From NCBI GenBank assembly GCA_965230495.1, contig OZ246004.1:1550001-1614000 (forward strand): 64,000 nt of DNA, read 5' to 3'. This DNA comes from JACJYM01 sp965230495. Its GTDB lineage: Bacteria > Bacteroidota > Bacteroidia > Chitinophagales > Saprospiraceae. Under the pieces are notes generated by a model. That model did no database searches. It worked only from the letters and a program-made list of their open reading frames with translations, and was not told the origin of the DNA. Shown here piece after piece: positions 53,719 to 62,426 of this stretch (position 1 is the first letter of the stretch; every line of letters starts with the position of its first letter). The position numbers and the translations under genes were made by a program.

Positions 53719-55422
53719 TTAATTTTCTGCTTTATATATTACTATGTTTTCTGTGGACACTCCTTCATCCAAGATTAGAATAACATAATATACTCCTGAT
53801 TGTAATTCAGAAATATCAACATCCATAACTACCTCACCGGACCCACCTTCCAGTTCTTGATCAATTTCAACTTCGATTTCTCCTTGGCTAGAAATTATAA
53901 CTAACCTTGATGAACTAGGATTGCCAATATATTCGGATTTAACGCTTATACTTTCGTATGCTGGTGTAGGAGTGCAACTTAATGAAATAATTTCAGGATC
54001 CTCTAAGGAACTATCAATTATCTTAATTTTATCAGTTGAACAGACATAGAATTCTGAAGGTCCCGCCCATAATTCATCGGCATCAGTGTTTAAATTCAGT
54101 GTGTTTTTAGCTCTAGCTTTTACGAAATAATTTCCCGGAACATCAACATAAATCACTGAATTATCACTTGAGAGTAATATTACTTCGCCTGTACTATCTT
54201 CAAAAAACCAATCATAGATTAACTTATCATTGTTCTCTTCGACAACAGCCTCTACTTCCAATTCAATTTCATCAAGATCACCTAAGTCGTTAATATCTGT
54301 TTCCTTTATACGAATATGATTGTTTTGTGTGAAAGCATACTCAGCTATCTCATTTATAGTGACTGTATTGATATTATTTTCATCCTCTGGATAGCAAGGT
54401 GAATTTATAGGATTGTAAACACAAGATGTCTGCCACCCGGGATTACCCCCTGAACTAGTCGTATTGAGGTAATTATTATAGTAAGAATAATTACCAACAT
54501 AAGTTCCTTGTGTAATCATCACTGCATGATTAAAAGTATTTGGGGTATTGTCAAGAACTACAAAACCTTGATTAGCAAAGGCAATCGTGAAGTCAACTGC
54601 GGGATCATAAGAGTACAAGTTTTCATAAATATCAAAATCATAAATAAAATCAGAATCGTAGTTGGTGATTTCATAGTAATTTGACATAAGCCATGACAAG
54701 AGATCTCCTAATTCTTCAGATTCACTTTTGCATAGAGCATCACTAGGAGTAATAAGTAGTGGACTTCTGTTTGGCATCAATACATCTGGATCTGGATTAC
54801 AATCGTTTATATATGGAGAATCACAAAAATTACTCCAAGATCCGTCACATGTATTATAATTTATATCTGTCCACATACTTTCTCTAAACTCTAATTGAAT
54901 TATTGGTAAAGAAGGAAATATAGAAGATATTGGTGTATTTCCAAAAGGATCTATTAAACAATAGGGGCCAGGGAACGAACTATAATCATTTAGATCAACA
55001 TTTAATTGGTAATCCTCATTGTAGATATGCCCAACAGCATAAACAACACCATCTTCTTGGTCTCCGGGCCAGACTTCGTTAAAACAAAATGGATTGGCAC
55101 CGTCTGCACATAGCCTCACTTGGTTAGCCCCAGCTACAGAAGACATATTCCAACTAACATGACAGTCTGAAGATGGAGTTCCGAACCCCAAATCAGGAAG
55201 AGAATAAATATCCCCCGTGAAGGTTTTAATTTTTAATTCGATCTTGAGTCGTACTTCTTCCCCTGTTCCTCCATTTACAGTATGAACAGGGTTAGAATTG
55301 CTTATAAAATCATATATTTCAATGCCTCCCGTTTGTAAATCTGTAATTTCGATTATCGCATCTTGAGATCTTAAAGAAAAAGTAAAGAAGAACAAAACAA
55401 AACTTAATAGAACATATCTCAT
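53719..55422 (-). CDS. secreted protein with T9SS type A-like C-terminus
   Basis: This 567-residue protein has a signal peptide (FFTFSLRSQ). The first 170 residues look like a beta-sandwich (IIEITDLQTGGIEIYDF...EVRLKIELKIKTF). The middle (residues 300-430) has many aromatic, Asn-rich strands (YVGNYSYYNNYLN) and may be a PKD/Ig-type domain (LIYDWFFEDSTGEVILL...VPGNYFVKARAKN). The C-terminal 80 residues have the T9SS type A pattern: TPAYESISVKSEY, ISSQGEIEVEI and LQSGVYYVILI. No enzyme motif was seen. Lies downstream of the lipoprotein gene at 55835, with a 410-nt gap. Confidence 0.75.
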   Translation of the reverse strand: MRYVLLSFVLFFFTFSLRSQDAIIEITDLQTGGIEIYDFISNSNPVHTVNGGTGEEVRLKIELKIKTFTGDIYSLPDLGFGTPSSDCHVSWNMSSVAGANQVRLCADGANPFCFNEVWPGDQEDGVVYAVGHIYNEDYQLNVDLNDYSSFPGPYCLIDPFGNTPISSIFPSLPIIQLEFRESMWTDINYNTCDGSWSNFCDSPYINDCNPDPDVLMPNRSPLLITPSDALCKSESEELGDLLSWLMSNYYEITNYDSDFIYDFDIYENLYSYDPAVDFTIAFANQGFVVLDNTPNTFNHAVMITQGTYVGNYSYYNNYLNTTSSGGNPGWQTSCVYNPINSPCYPEDENNINTVTINEIAEYAFTQNNHIRIKETDINDLGDLDEIELEVEAVVEENNDKLIYDWFFEDSTGEVILLSSDNSVIYVDVPGNYFVKARAKNTLNLNTDADELWAGPSEFYVCSTDKIKIIDSSLEDPEIISLSCTPTPAYESISVKSEYIGNPSSSRLVIISSQGEIEVEIDQELEGGSGEVVMDVDISELQSGVYYVILILDEGVSTENIVIYKAEN

Positions 55423-55834
55423 CTGTATAAATTTAATTTAATGGCCTACTCTAACCATGGCTTTTCGGCATCCGCCCTCATCAAAAAAGATGTTCTATTA
55501 TTAGTTGTCAATTCTTAGAAAACCTAACCTCTCAAAGAAAGACAAATTCAGTATTTTAATTTATACTCGATTTATTAATCATTCTAAAACCGTAATTTTT
55601 TGCAAAATGCCCCCACTAATCCACCCTATAATTCTAACATTATTAAGGTCACGAATTTCTTCTAACCCGTGACCTTAATAGTAATTAAATAATCAGATGA
55701 CCAGTCCATTACTTTGTGTAATTAATTATATTTTAGGTATAGCCATTTTAGAAGGGTTATGCAAATTGTTACGCTTCGCAGGTTATTACCGTAACGTTTA
55801 ACACAAACACCCTCTTCTAGACCATTCTTCATTG
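55423..55834. other. gap with a strong inverted repeat
   Basis: About 410 nt without a gene between two minus-strand genes. It holds the 13-bp inverted repeat described at 55641-55680. Nothing else is recognisable. Confidence 0.45.
55641..55680. repeat. 13-bp perfect inverted repeat (TATTAAGGTCACG)
   Basis: TATTAAGGTCACG and CGTGACCTTAATA form a stem with a 14-nt loop. It lacks a T-run, so it is either a weak terminator for the lipoprotein gene or a binding site for a dimeric regulator. Confidence 0.75.
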
Positions 55835-56845
55835 CTAATGATTTAAAGTATAACAGGTCCAATTATTGTATACACATAAATTCCCCCATTGATTATTATC
55901 TTGGTGTTTGTTCCATGATTCACTTCCCCATATTACGGATTTAGCTTTTCGAGATCTTCTTTTCTTCCAATTCTTCACATTACCATGTTCAGCAGCAGGG
56001 GTGCAATCACTAAGGGTAATAACACCAGAACATTGAGCACGTAGATCTGCCCTTCTTCTTCTCCACTTTCCTCTTTTCTTCTTATAATGTACTATCTTAG
56101 ACTTTATCTTAGCTTTCCAGGGATAACTTGTATTTTTAAGCTTCACCTTAACTCTTCTATTGTTGGAAGGGTAGAAATAATCTTTTGTTTTGTCAGAAAA
56201 AAAGCAACCCATCATCATAGCTTGGTTGGAATAATAGTTGTCCATCTCAAACACATTTATTATGTTTTGACCAATTTTAACTAATCCTTGATCACTCATT
56301 AATGTGCGTTCCTCTTCACTGAAATCGTCTAGTTCATCAGGATCATCATTCCAATCGAATGACAGTGAATCCTGATCAAGCCAAGAAACAATCTGATCTT
56401 CGATGACACTTCTCCTTGAGGTGAAATTCAACGAATTTTCAAAGATCACCAAAGGGTCAAAATAGTCAAAACCTATAGCTTCAGCAATACTATCCAATTC
56501 TTCAGCTGAAGCATTAATATAAGTATTCTCAAATCCGGAAAGATGGTTTTCGAGAAGATCTTCAAGACATTGAACGCAATTCTCAAAATGAGTCAAATCA
56601 GAGAATTTTAGAACACCGTTATCATTGATCACGCTACCTAAAGTTAAGGTTGGGTTTGGACAGTTAGGATTAAAGCCGCTAGTGATGGAAGATATTTCGT
56701 TTTGTGGCATTTGAGTTAAAATGCTGGAGGTGCTTCGCATCAAAGCTTCAACTTCTGCTAAGGATTCGTGGTCAAGATCTTTGGTACAAGAAGTGACCAG
56801 CATTATCCAAATAGATGAGATAAATAATAATTTCAAATTTTTCAT
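55835..56845 (-). CDS. lipoprotein with basic C-terminal domain, unknown function
   Basis: This 336-residue protein has a lipoprotein signal (IWIMLVTSC). Residues 60-230 are acidic and helical (ENCVQCLEDLLENHLSGFENTYINASAEELDSI), with a CxxC pair. The C-terminal 110 residues change sharply to a highly basic stretch (KVKLKNTSYPWKAKIKSKIVHYKKKRG, KKRRSRKAKSVIW) with several Trp and Cys residues. The mix of an acidic and a strongly basic half is unusual; it may bind nucleic acid or an acidic partner. I recognise no family. Codes on the same strand as the T9SS cargo gene downstream. Confidence 0.65.
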   Translation of the reverse strand: MKNLKLLFISSIWIMLVTSCTKDLDHESLAEVEALMRSTSSILTQMPQNEISSITSGFNPNCPNPTLTLGSVINDNGVLKFSDLTHFENCVQCLEDLLENHLSGFENTYINASAEELDSIAEAIGFDYFDPLVIFENSLNFTSRRSVIEDQIVSWLDQDSLSFDWNDDPDELDDFSEEERTLMSDQGLVKIGQNIINVFEMDNYYSNQAMMMGCFFSDKTKDYFYPSNNRRVKVKLKNTSYPWKAKIKSKIVHYKKKRGKWRRRRADLRAQCSGVITLSDCTPAAEHGNVKNWKKRRSRKAKSVIWGSESWNKHQDNNQWGNLCVYNNWTCYTLNH

Positions 56846-57550
56846 AGTATTAAATTTTTTATTTAGTGGTCTATAACGACGCTGATTTCATTTTGTGACA
56901 TTTTTTCGTACCAATGCAACAAAATTTATTTGTCACCTATTTTTTACATGAATATGCGTAACTCCTTAAAATACTTGCCAGTCCTTAGTATTAAATGTAG
57001 CAGTCACCGCTTCTTTTTATTTTTTTGAAAAAATTTGTGACCACAACTATACAGAGCAATATTTGGTTTTATGTAAACATGCCAAATATTATTATCATGA
57101 TTGTTTTGTAGAACTGTTAAGAAGTAGTTGTTTAAACCTTTTCCCGTACCTCAAAGCCTTTGTATAGGTGAGGTATAGACTTTACTATAACCAATTTATG
57201 ACTAACACGACCCTGTAATTCTTCTTCAATGATTGTAAATGGAATGCAAGTTCTATACTTTTTAATAGCACTAATTGGACTAGAAGATGTAAGCAAATAT
57301 AGAAACAAGTCATGTCTATTCTGAATTGTATAAAAGAATAATAATGAAAAGTATATAACTAACACTATATATGAGATTAACTTCCCTTCAATCAGTCTCT
57401 CGATGTGTTTGGGTGCAATATATCAGGAGCATCATAGAATAAAAATAAATGATAAACTAAAAATGAGTTCAAATTGTAAAAACTAATAAGATAAAAATCT
57501 AGCTTCTTTCGTCTCATGAAGAATCACAGAATTGTTTTAGGTAGTATTCA
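56846..57550. other. gap between lipoprotein and integrase genes
   Basis: About 700 nt. A 77-codon frame on the minus strand (57132-57365) has no recognisable family and ordinary composition; I do not call it a gene. Two weak repeats TTTGTGAC(C/A) occur near 56900 and 57030. No RNA fold was seen. Confidence 0.35.
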
Positions 57551-58690
57551 TTACTCAAAATGGTATAGCTTATTTGCTTCTTTATTTAGTCTATCATCAT
57601 CAAAAGATTTAAGATAAACCTCAGTTATCCGGACATCAGAATGGCCCAATAAATCTTTAATCACCTCAATCGATGTATCCTTGAGCTTCATATGATAAGC
57701 AAAAGAATGACGAGCAATATGAAAGGTAAGATTGATTTTGATACCACATAAGGCAGCTATTGATTTCAAATAACGATTACACATGGCATTATTTGAATCC
57801 TTTCTAGCTTCAAATGGAAAGATATACTCCTTCTCTCTTCTAAATTCATACTGACCAATTAATTCTTTAAGCTTGGGATGTAACTCTATAGCCATACTTT
57901 TGTTAGATTTAGCAGTTGACGAGAAAATTATTTTATTATCCTTAATATCCTCCCACTTGGCCTTTATACAATCATTAAACCTCACACCCCAGCAATAATA
58001 TGAAAACATAAAAAGATTTCTCACATCATTCATTCTACCCTTCATGGGTGTCATAGCCAAAAGCTTAACTTCCTCAACACTTAACTTCTCCTTTTTGACC
58101 GGTGTCTTTTTTAATTTATAGCCATAGAAATGATTAGGTGCATTAGTTAATCCTTCTTTTCGAGCATTTTCAAACATTTGTCTAAGCACCTTCATTTTCT
58201 TAAAAATCGTATTCGCACCATTGCCCTTCCCCAAAAGATAAGTATGTAATTTATTGATCCATTCCCTATTCATATTTTGAAAAGATTGATGGCCATCAAA
58301 ACATACCTCAATATCATTAAGTACATTCTCAAGTTTTCGAGCATATTCATTCTTACCTATACTTCTCTTTCTTTCAAGTACTATTCGAAACCAAGAATTG
58401 AATGAACCAATCTTTTTGTTTTTATCAACTGCATCAATAATATCCCTACCCTCTTTGAGGCACTGATATAACAAATTTTGGTATTCAGACATTTTATCGT
58501 AAAGAATTGAATTAATCGTTTGAGCGTCGGAATGTTTAATAACTTGACCATTCTTCCATTGATGTTTCAATATCTTTATTCCAGATTTTATATTCCTTGA
58601 CTTGTTTTTAGATCTTAAACGTATCACAATAGGATAAGAACCGTCTTTCAATTTGTATCTAGTGTCAAGTTTTAGTTGAAGAGTAGCCAT
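57551..58690 (-). CDS. tyrosine recombinase (island integrase)
   Basis: From the ATG at 58690 this is a 379-residue recombinase (the in-frame ATG at 58741 would add a poor leader). It has an Arm-DNA-binding N-terminal domain of the Bacteroidetes type (MATLQLKLDTRYKLKDGSYPIVIRLRSK), a SAM-like core-binding domain (WINKLHTYLLGKGNGANTIFKKMKVLRQMFE), and a catalytic domain with Arg in YYCWGVRFNDCIKAKW (~237), HxxR in FHIARHSFAYHM (~327), and GHSDVRITEVYLKSF with the Tyr nucleophile (~358). All catalytic residues are present. It lies about 190 nt from the tmRNA end, transcribed away from it, and is therefore the probable integrase of the ssrA island. Confidence 0.95.
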   Translation of the reverse strand: MATLQLKLDTRYKLKDGSYPIVIRLRSKNKSRNIKSGIKILKHQWKNGQVIKHSDAQTINSILYDKMSEYQNLLYQCLKEGRDIIDAVDKNKKIGSFNSWFRIVLERKRSIGKNEYARKLENVLNDIEVCFDGHQSFQNMNREWINKLHTYLLGKGNGANTIFKKMKVLRQMFENARKEGLTNAPNHFYGYKLKKTPVKKEKLSVEEVKLLAMTPMKGRMNDVRNLFMFSYYCWGVRFNDCIKAKWEDIKDNKIIFSSTAKSNKSMAIELHPKLKELIGQYEFRREKEYIFPFEARKDSNNAMCNRYLKSIAALCGIKINLTFHIARHSFAYHMKLKDTSIEVIKDLLGHSDVRITEVYLKSFDDDRLNKEANKLYHFE

Positions 58691-58698
58691 TAAAAAAC

Positions 58699-58731
58699 AT
58701 TTGCACGATCCCGTGAATAAAATTTGCACGG
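58699..58731 (+). repeat. paired ATTTGCACG repeats upstream of the integrase
   Basis: ATTTGCACGAT (58699-58709) and ATTTGCACGG (58722-58731), with a centre spacing of 23 nt, directly upstream of the integrase start. The same sequence occurs once at 33597 near the other island end. These could be arm-type integrase sites or an autoregulatory site. Confidence 0.5.
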
Positions 58732-58779
58732 AAAGATACAAAAAAATGATACAAGATTAATCATAATGAAACAAACTTA

Positions 58780-58815
58780 AACATCTTGAGTTAAGATGAA
58801 TCATCTTGAAACACC
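58780..58815 (+). repeat. CATCTTGA repeat cluster near the right attachment site
   Basis: CATCTTGA occurs twice (58780-58787 and about 58803-58810) with an inverted AAGATGA between them. It lies between the integrase promoter region and the attachment site and may bind the integrase or an excisionase. Confidence 0.4.
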
Positions 58816-58872
58816 CACAAATACTATGAAATTAGAATATTTGAGTATAAAGAGTTACAAATCAGGAAAATT

Positions 58873-58892
58873 AAATAGTGGAGCCGCCGGGA
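58873..58892 (-). other. right attachment site within the ssrA 3' end
   Basis: AAATAGTGGAGCCGCCGGGA, identical to 33519-33538. Fourteen of its bases are the 3' end of the tmRNA gene, so the gene stays intact after insertion. Confidence 0.85.
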
Positions 58893-59249
58893 GTCGAACC
58901 CGGGTCCAGACAAAGCACTCATAAGCTTTCTACATGTTTATCTTTTATTCTGATTGTAGGAATCAGGCAGGCATAAAAGAAGCGAAACCATCATCTTAGT
59001 TCTTAAATTTCAGGTCCAAGTCAGAACACTCTTATTCCCTAGTCCGAGAGTTTGTTGATATGCGGCATCGATGTGTATCGGACATCAACCGAGCGGCATA
59101 AAAAGCTTTCTAATCCTAGATTAGGCAGCCAATGCGAAGTTTCTTTCGCCAATTATTGTTTCGATTATCATTTGTTAACGGAGTGAACAATCTTTCTCCG
59201 ACATGCTTACGTATCAGTTATCTTTCCTGTCGATACCAAAAACGGCCCC
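58879..59249 (-). ncRNA. ssrA: transfer-messenger RNA (tmRNA)
   Basis: Read on the minus strand this 371-nt RNA begins GGGGCCGTTTTTGG and ends GGGTTCGACTCCCGGCGGCTCCA. The 5' and 3' ends pair as the tRNA-like acceptor (GGGGCCG with CGGCTCC), and the T arm is GGTTCGACTCC. The tag frame reads GERNFALAA and a stop, preceded by the resume region; LAA is the classic degradation signal. With SmpB it rescues stalled ribosomes. The encoded end continues CTA, not CCA, so CCA is added later. Its 3' end is the attachment site of the island. Confidence 0.96.
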
Positions 59250-59388
59250 ATATTTTGTAGCAAACTTTTTTGCAAACACTCTAATAAACCTATTGGTTAA
59301 TTAAAGCTTCATTTTAACTTTATTTCCCTAGTAAAAGTTCCCCATTACTCAGAAAATCGTAAATTTAATATTCTTAACTGGAACATTT

Positions 59389-62367
59389 ATGATCTTAAGA
59401 ATATCCCTAATGTTCTTGCTGATAAATTATTCTGTAGTAATTATTAACGCTCAAGAATGGAGCTTAATAAAAAAAGAAGAGTCTGGCTTATTAGTAGATC
59501 CAACTTATCCCATTATCGAAACAATGGTAATAGATGATTATGGAACGCATTGGTATGGAAGTATTGGTGGCCTTTCTAAATTTGAAAATGGAAAATGGGA
59601 TAACTATTCCATGAATAAACAAAATGCTCCATTTTCTGATGTATATGCACTCAAAATTGACTCATTGAATAAATTATACATAGGTGCAAAAGAAGGACTA
59701 TTTACACTACATAATAATCTCTGGGATACCCTTAGTGCTCAACTTCCATTCCAAGGAGTAAATGATATATATATTGCCGGACCAGACAGCCTATTTATAG
59801 GAAGTAATAACGGTTTTTACAAAATTACTAAAGATTCCACTAAGCATTTTGGCCATCCTGAAGTCCCCTCCGGTTATATTAGAAAGATAGTGTCTTATAA
59901 CGACACTAGCGTAGTAGTCTGTTTTGATAGTGATCCCTATTATTTTGAAGGAGGTCCTCAAAAAAGAAATGTAATAGGAATTTATGATGGAAAAAACTGG
60001 GTGCAGTTATTGACCGAATTTGATCTTGATATAGAATCTCCCCCGTTTGCTAGCCAATTTAAAGACATTGCAGTAGATACCACATCTAAAGTATGGATAG
60101 CCACTAGTAATAATGGAGTTATCATTCTTAACCCAATGGATAGTACCGTTCAATATTTAAGAAAGGATGATTTAGGTATTTTCAACAACACATTATACAG
60201 CATAACTTATGACTCAGTGGAACATAGGATGTGGTTCGGAGGAATAGCAGAAATTGTTGAAATAAATCCTTATTCCAAAGAATTCTCTTTAAATGATTAT
60301 ATTAATATGGGTTCTAGCTTCGGGCATTTCAAAGATTTATATTTATCTCAGGATGGTTACTTATGGTTTACATCACATGGCGAAGTGGGAAAACTCAAAA
60401 ATAATAATTGGAACATTGAACATTCCTTTCTTAATGACGGCCTTCAGTCAAATCAAGTAATTAGTATGGAGTGCTTTGATAACACCTGTTTTATAGGTAT
60501 GCAGGAGAACGGCATGGCAATAATGTCTGATGGTTTTTGGAGAGTTGAGACCCTAAGAAGAAATCTTATCCCTAATGAAGCTAGGGATTTTTGCCAAGAT
60601 AATAAGGGCAATATTTGGATCTCTACTTTGTACGGAATCTATAAATATGGAGTTGAAGGGCTAGAATACCAAGATGAAATCAACAGCGGTCTCCCCTACC
60701 ATATTGTCAGGAAATTAGAGTTTGATTCTATAAGAAATGGGCTTTGGGTAGCAACCAATGCTTCCAAGTCATTAGGTAATGGTGGCAACGGTAACGAAAA
60801 TTTGGGTGGTTTGGGATTTTATAGCTTTGATACTGAAAGTTGGACCTATTTCGAGCCTGAATATTCATTGGAAGATAGTGGATATAATGTAGGACAATGG
60901 ATTTGGGATATAATATTGGATCACAATAATCATATTTGGGTTTCCAGTACCTATACTTCAAATCCTTTAAGTATTATTCTCTCAAAATATGACGGCTCTG
61001 ATTGGGAAATATGGAATCCAATAAATACCCCCGACTTACAACTTGCCCTTGATCTTCAAATCGACAACAATAACGATCTTTGGTTTTGCTATAAAAATAC
61101 GCCATTATATGGAAAGCACAGCAATGGAGAAATTGAACATTTCGAAGTTGATTCGCCATTCGGTTCTTTTTCATTTCAATCCATGTTTGTAGATAATGAT
61201 ACCATCTGGGGAGGAGCTTATTTCCCTTCCCAAATGTTTTCTTTTACACAAGGAGAGTATGACTGGGATATAAACAACCTAATCCCTTTTGAAGATTTTT
61301 ATGGAATCAGAACTATTGTTAAAGATTCAAATCAAAATTTATACTTCGGTTCCTTCGATTCCGGTATTATAAAATATGTTCGAAACAATTACCATCATAG
61401 AATTTGGCCCGGTGACTGTAACACGGACGGAATTGTAAATATGGATGACTTTCTGACGCTCATGTTGGCTCAGGGTGAATCAGGCACACCTCGACCATTG
61501 ATCGATCAACACATTATTTGGAAAGGGGTATCAGTACCCTATTGGAATAAAATGGTTGCTAACAATATTGACATTTCCAATTTAGACTGTAATGGTGATG
61601 GCTTAGTGGATTTAAATGATACTTTGGCCATTTCTCAAAACTACTCAAAAAAGCATGAAATACTAAGAAATAATAAATTGGGAAAACTCGGAATTTCGCT
61701 CCAATTTGATAAGAATAATTACCAATATGGAGAGATAGCAAAGGCGGATATTATTGTAGAAGAGGATATATATGAAACAAATATTTTAGGTATGTGGCTA
61801 TCCATCCAGCATTCGGAGCACCTAAGTTTTAAAGAGTTTCTTCCTAATGGATGGCTTTGTTCTGATGATGATTGTGCCACATTGGTTAGAAATCATAATA
61901 ATTACTCTACGACCATCGGTATATCCAGATATGATAAAAATGAAGTCCTGGGTTCTGGTTTACTAGGCGTTATTCATTTTGATGTCGTTTCAGCCGAGAA
62001 ACTCAGTAACACGAACATAAATATAACTGAGCATAGAGCCATAGATATTCAGGGAAAAGAAAAATTTTTTAACCCACAACAAACCTCAATATCCATCAAC
62101 TCAGAATCATCGGATAATCTTTTAAAAGAAGATTTAATAAATGTATTCCCATCTCTTGTGAATATTAGTTCCCGAGAACTCTATATTTCTAATTATCAAA
62201 GAGTTAGCGAATTACTCATATATGATACTAAAGGACATTTGATTTTTCAAAATGCTCCGGAGATTCAAAACTATGTAGTATTTCCTCACACAGGTCTGTA
62301 TTTCTACCAATTGAAAGATAAAAAGGGGAATACAGTCAAATCCGGAAAATTACTTTGTACTGATTAG
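59389..62367 (+). CDS. large secreted propeller protein with dockerin-like and T9SS type A domains
   Basis: This 992-residue protein has a signal peptide (ending INAQ). Residues 30-640 hold many propeller repeats: MVIDDYGTHWYGSIGGLSKF, ALKIDSLNKLYIGAKEGLFTL, FCQDNKGNIWISTLYGIYKY, WDIILDHNNHIWVSS. Residues 665-760 carry two dockerin-like Ca2+ loops (GDCNTDGIVNMDDFLTLMLAQ and LDCNGDGLVDLNDTLAISQNY). A cohesin-like beta domain follows (770-890, ADIIVEEDIYETNILGMWLSI). The end is T9SS type A (VFPSLVNISSRELYI, FPHTGLYFYQLKD). It is a relative, by architecture, of the 398-residue protein in the island. Likely a surface binding protein, not a kinase. Confidence 0.88.
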   Translation: MILRISLMFLLINYSVVIINAQEWSLIKKEESGLLVDPTYPIIETMVIDDYGTHWYGSIGGLSKFENGKWDNYSMNKQNAPFSDVYALKIDSLNKLYIGAKEGLFTLHNNLWDTLSAQLPFQGVNDIYIAGPDSLFIGSNNGFYKITKDSTKHFGHPEVPSGYIRKIVSYNDTSVVVCFDSDPYYFEGGPQKRNVIGIYDGKNWVQLLTEFDLDIESPPFASQFKDIAVDTTSKVWIATSNNGVIILNPMDSTVQYLRKDDLGIFNNTLYSITYDSVEHRMWFGGIAEIVEINPYSKEFSLNDYINMGSSFGHFKDLYLSQDGYLWFTSHGEVGKLKNNNWNIEHSFLNDGLQSNQVISMECFDNTCFIGMQENGMAIMSDGFWRVETLRRNLIPNEARDFCQDNKGNIWISTLYGIYKYGVEGLEYQDEINSGLPYHIVRKLEFDSIRNGLWVATNASKSLGNGGNGNENLGGLGFYSFDTESWTYFEPEYSLEDSGYNVGQWIWDIILDHNNHIWVSSTYTSNPLSIILSKYDGSDWEIWNPINTPDLQLALDLQIDNNNDLWFCYKNTPLYGKHSNGEIEHFEVDSPFGSFSFQSMFVDNDTIWGGAYFPSQMFSFTQGEYDWDINNLIPFEDFYGIRTIVKDSNQNLYFGSFDSGIIKYVRNNYHHRIWPGDCNTDGIVNMDDFLTLMLAQGESGTPRPLIDQHIIWKGVSVPYWNKMVANNIDISNLDCNGDGLVDLNDTLAISQNYSKKHEILRNNKLGKLGISLQFDKNNYQYGEIAKADIIVEEDIYETNILGMWLSIQHSEHLSFKEFLPNGWLCSDDDCATLVRNHNNYSTTIGISRYDKNEVLGSGLLGVIHFDVVSAEKLSNTNINITEHRAIDIQGKEKFFNPQQTSISINSESSDNLLKEDLINVFPSLVNISSRELYISNYQRVSELLIYDTKGHLIFQNAPEIQNYVVFPHTGLYFYQLKDKKGNTVKSGKLLCTD

Positions 62368-62377
62368 ATTGTAAAAC

Positions 62378-62408
62378 TTGCAGTATTAAAACATTTTATT
62401 TAACTTTG
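62378..62408 (+). promoter_or_regulatory. promoter with TTG and TAACTTTG boxes
   Basis: TTG (62378-62380), a 20-nt spacer, and TAACTTTG (62401-62408) match the Bacteroidota -33/-7 pattern exactly. Transcription should start near 62414, shortly before the ATG at 62427. Confidence 0.75.
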
Positions 62409-62419
62409 CAATACAAAGT
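62403..62419 (+). promoter_or_regulatory. palindromic operator ACTTTG-N5-CAAAGT overlapping the promoter
   Basis: ACTTTGCAATACAAAGT is a 6-bp inverted repeat with a 5-nt spacer that overlaps the -7 box. A second copy (ACTTTGCAATTCAAAGT) lies at 63356-63372, after the regulator gene. Both probably bind the winged-helix regulator encoded between them. Confidence 0.65.
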
Positions 62420-62426
62420 ACTTTTA

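Larger units (their letters stand above)
33519..58892. mobile_element. genomic island integrated at the ssrA (tmRNA) 3' end, about 25.4 kb
   Basis: The limits are two exact 20-bp copies of the tmRNA 3' end, one beside ribE and one in the intact tmRNA. A tyrosine recombinase gene lies immediately inside the right copy, transcribed away from the tmRNA, which is the normal layout of ssrA-targeted elements. ATTTGCACGA repeats near both ends may be arm-type integrase sites. All recognisable genes inside are on one strand: integrase, two secreted proteins, an IS3 element, a giant-protein/toxin cassette, a beta-barrel and its decayed copy. No relaxase, conjugation or phage structural genes were seen, so mobilisation would need a helper or the island is now fixed. 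Confidence 0.8.

Noticed and set aside
57132..57365. Small minus-strand gene of 77 codons
   Set aside because: No recognisable domain or conserved neighbour; composition like the surrounding gap.
33519..58892. Prophage or conjugative element
   Set aside because: No capsid, terminase, tail, relaxase or conjugation genes were seen in the interval.
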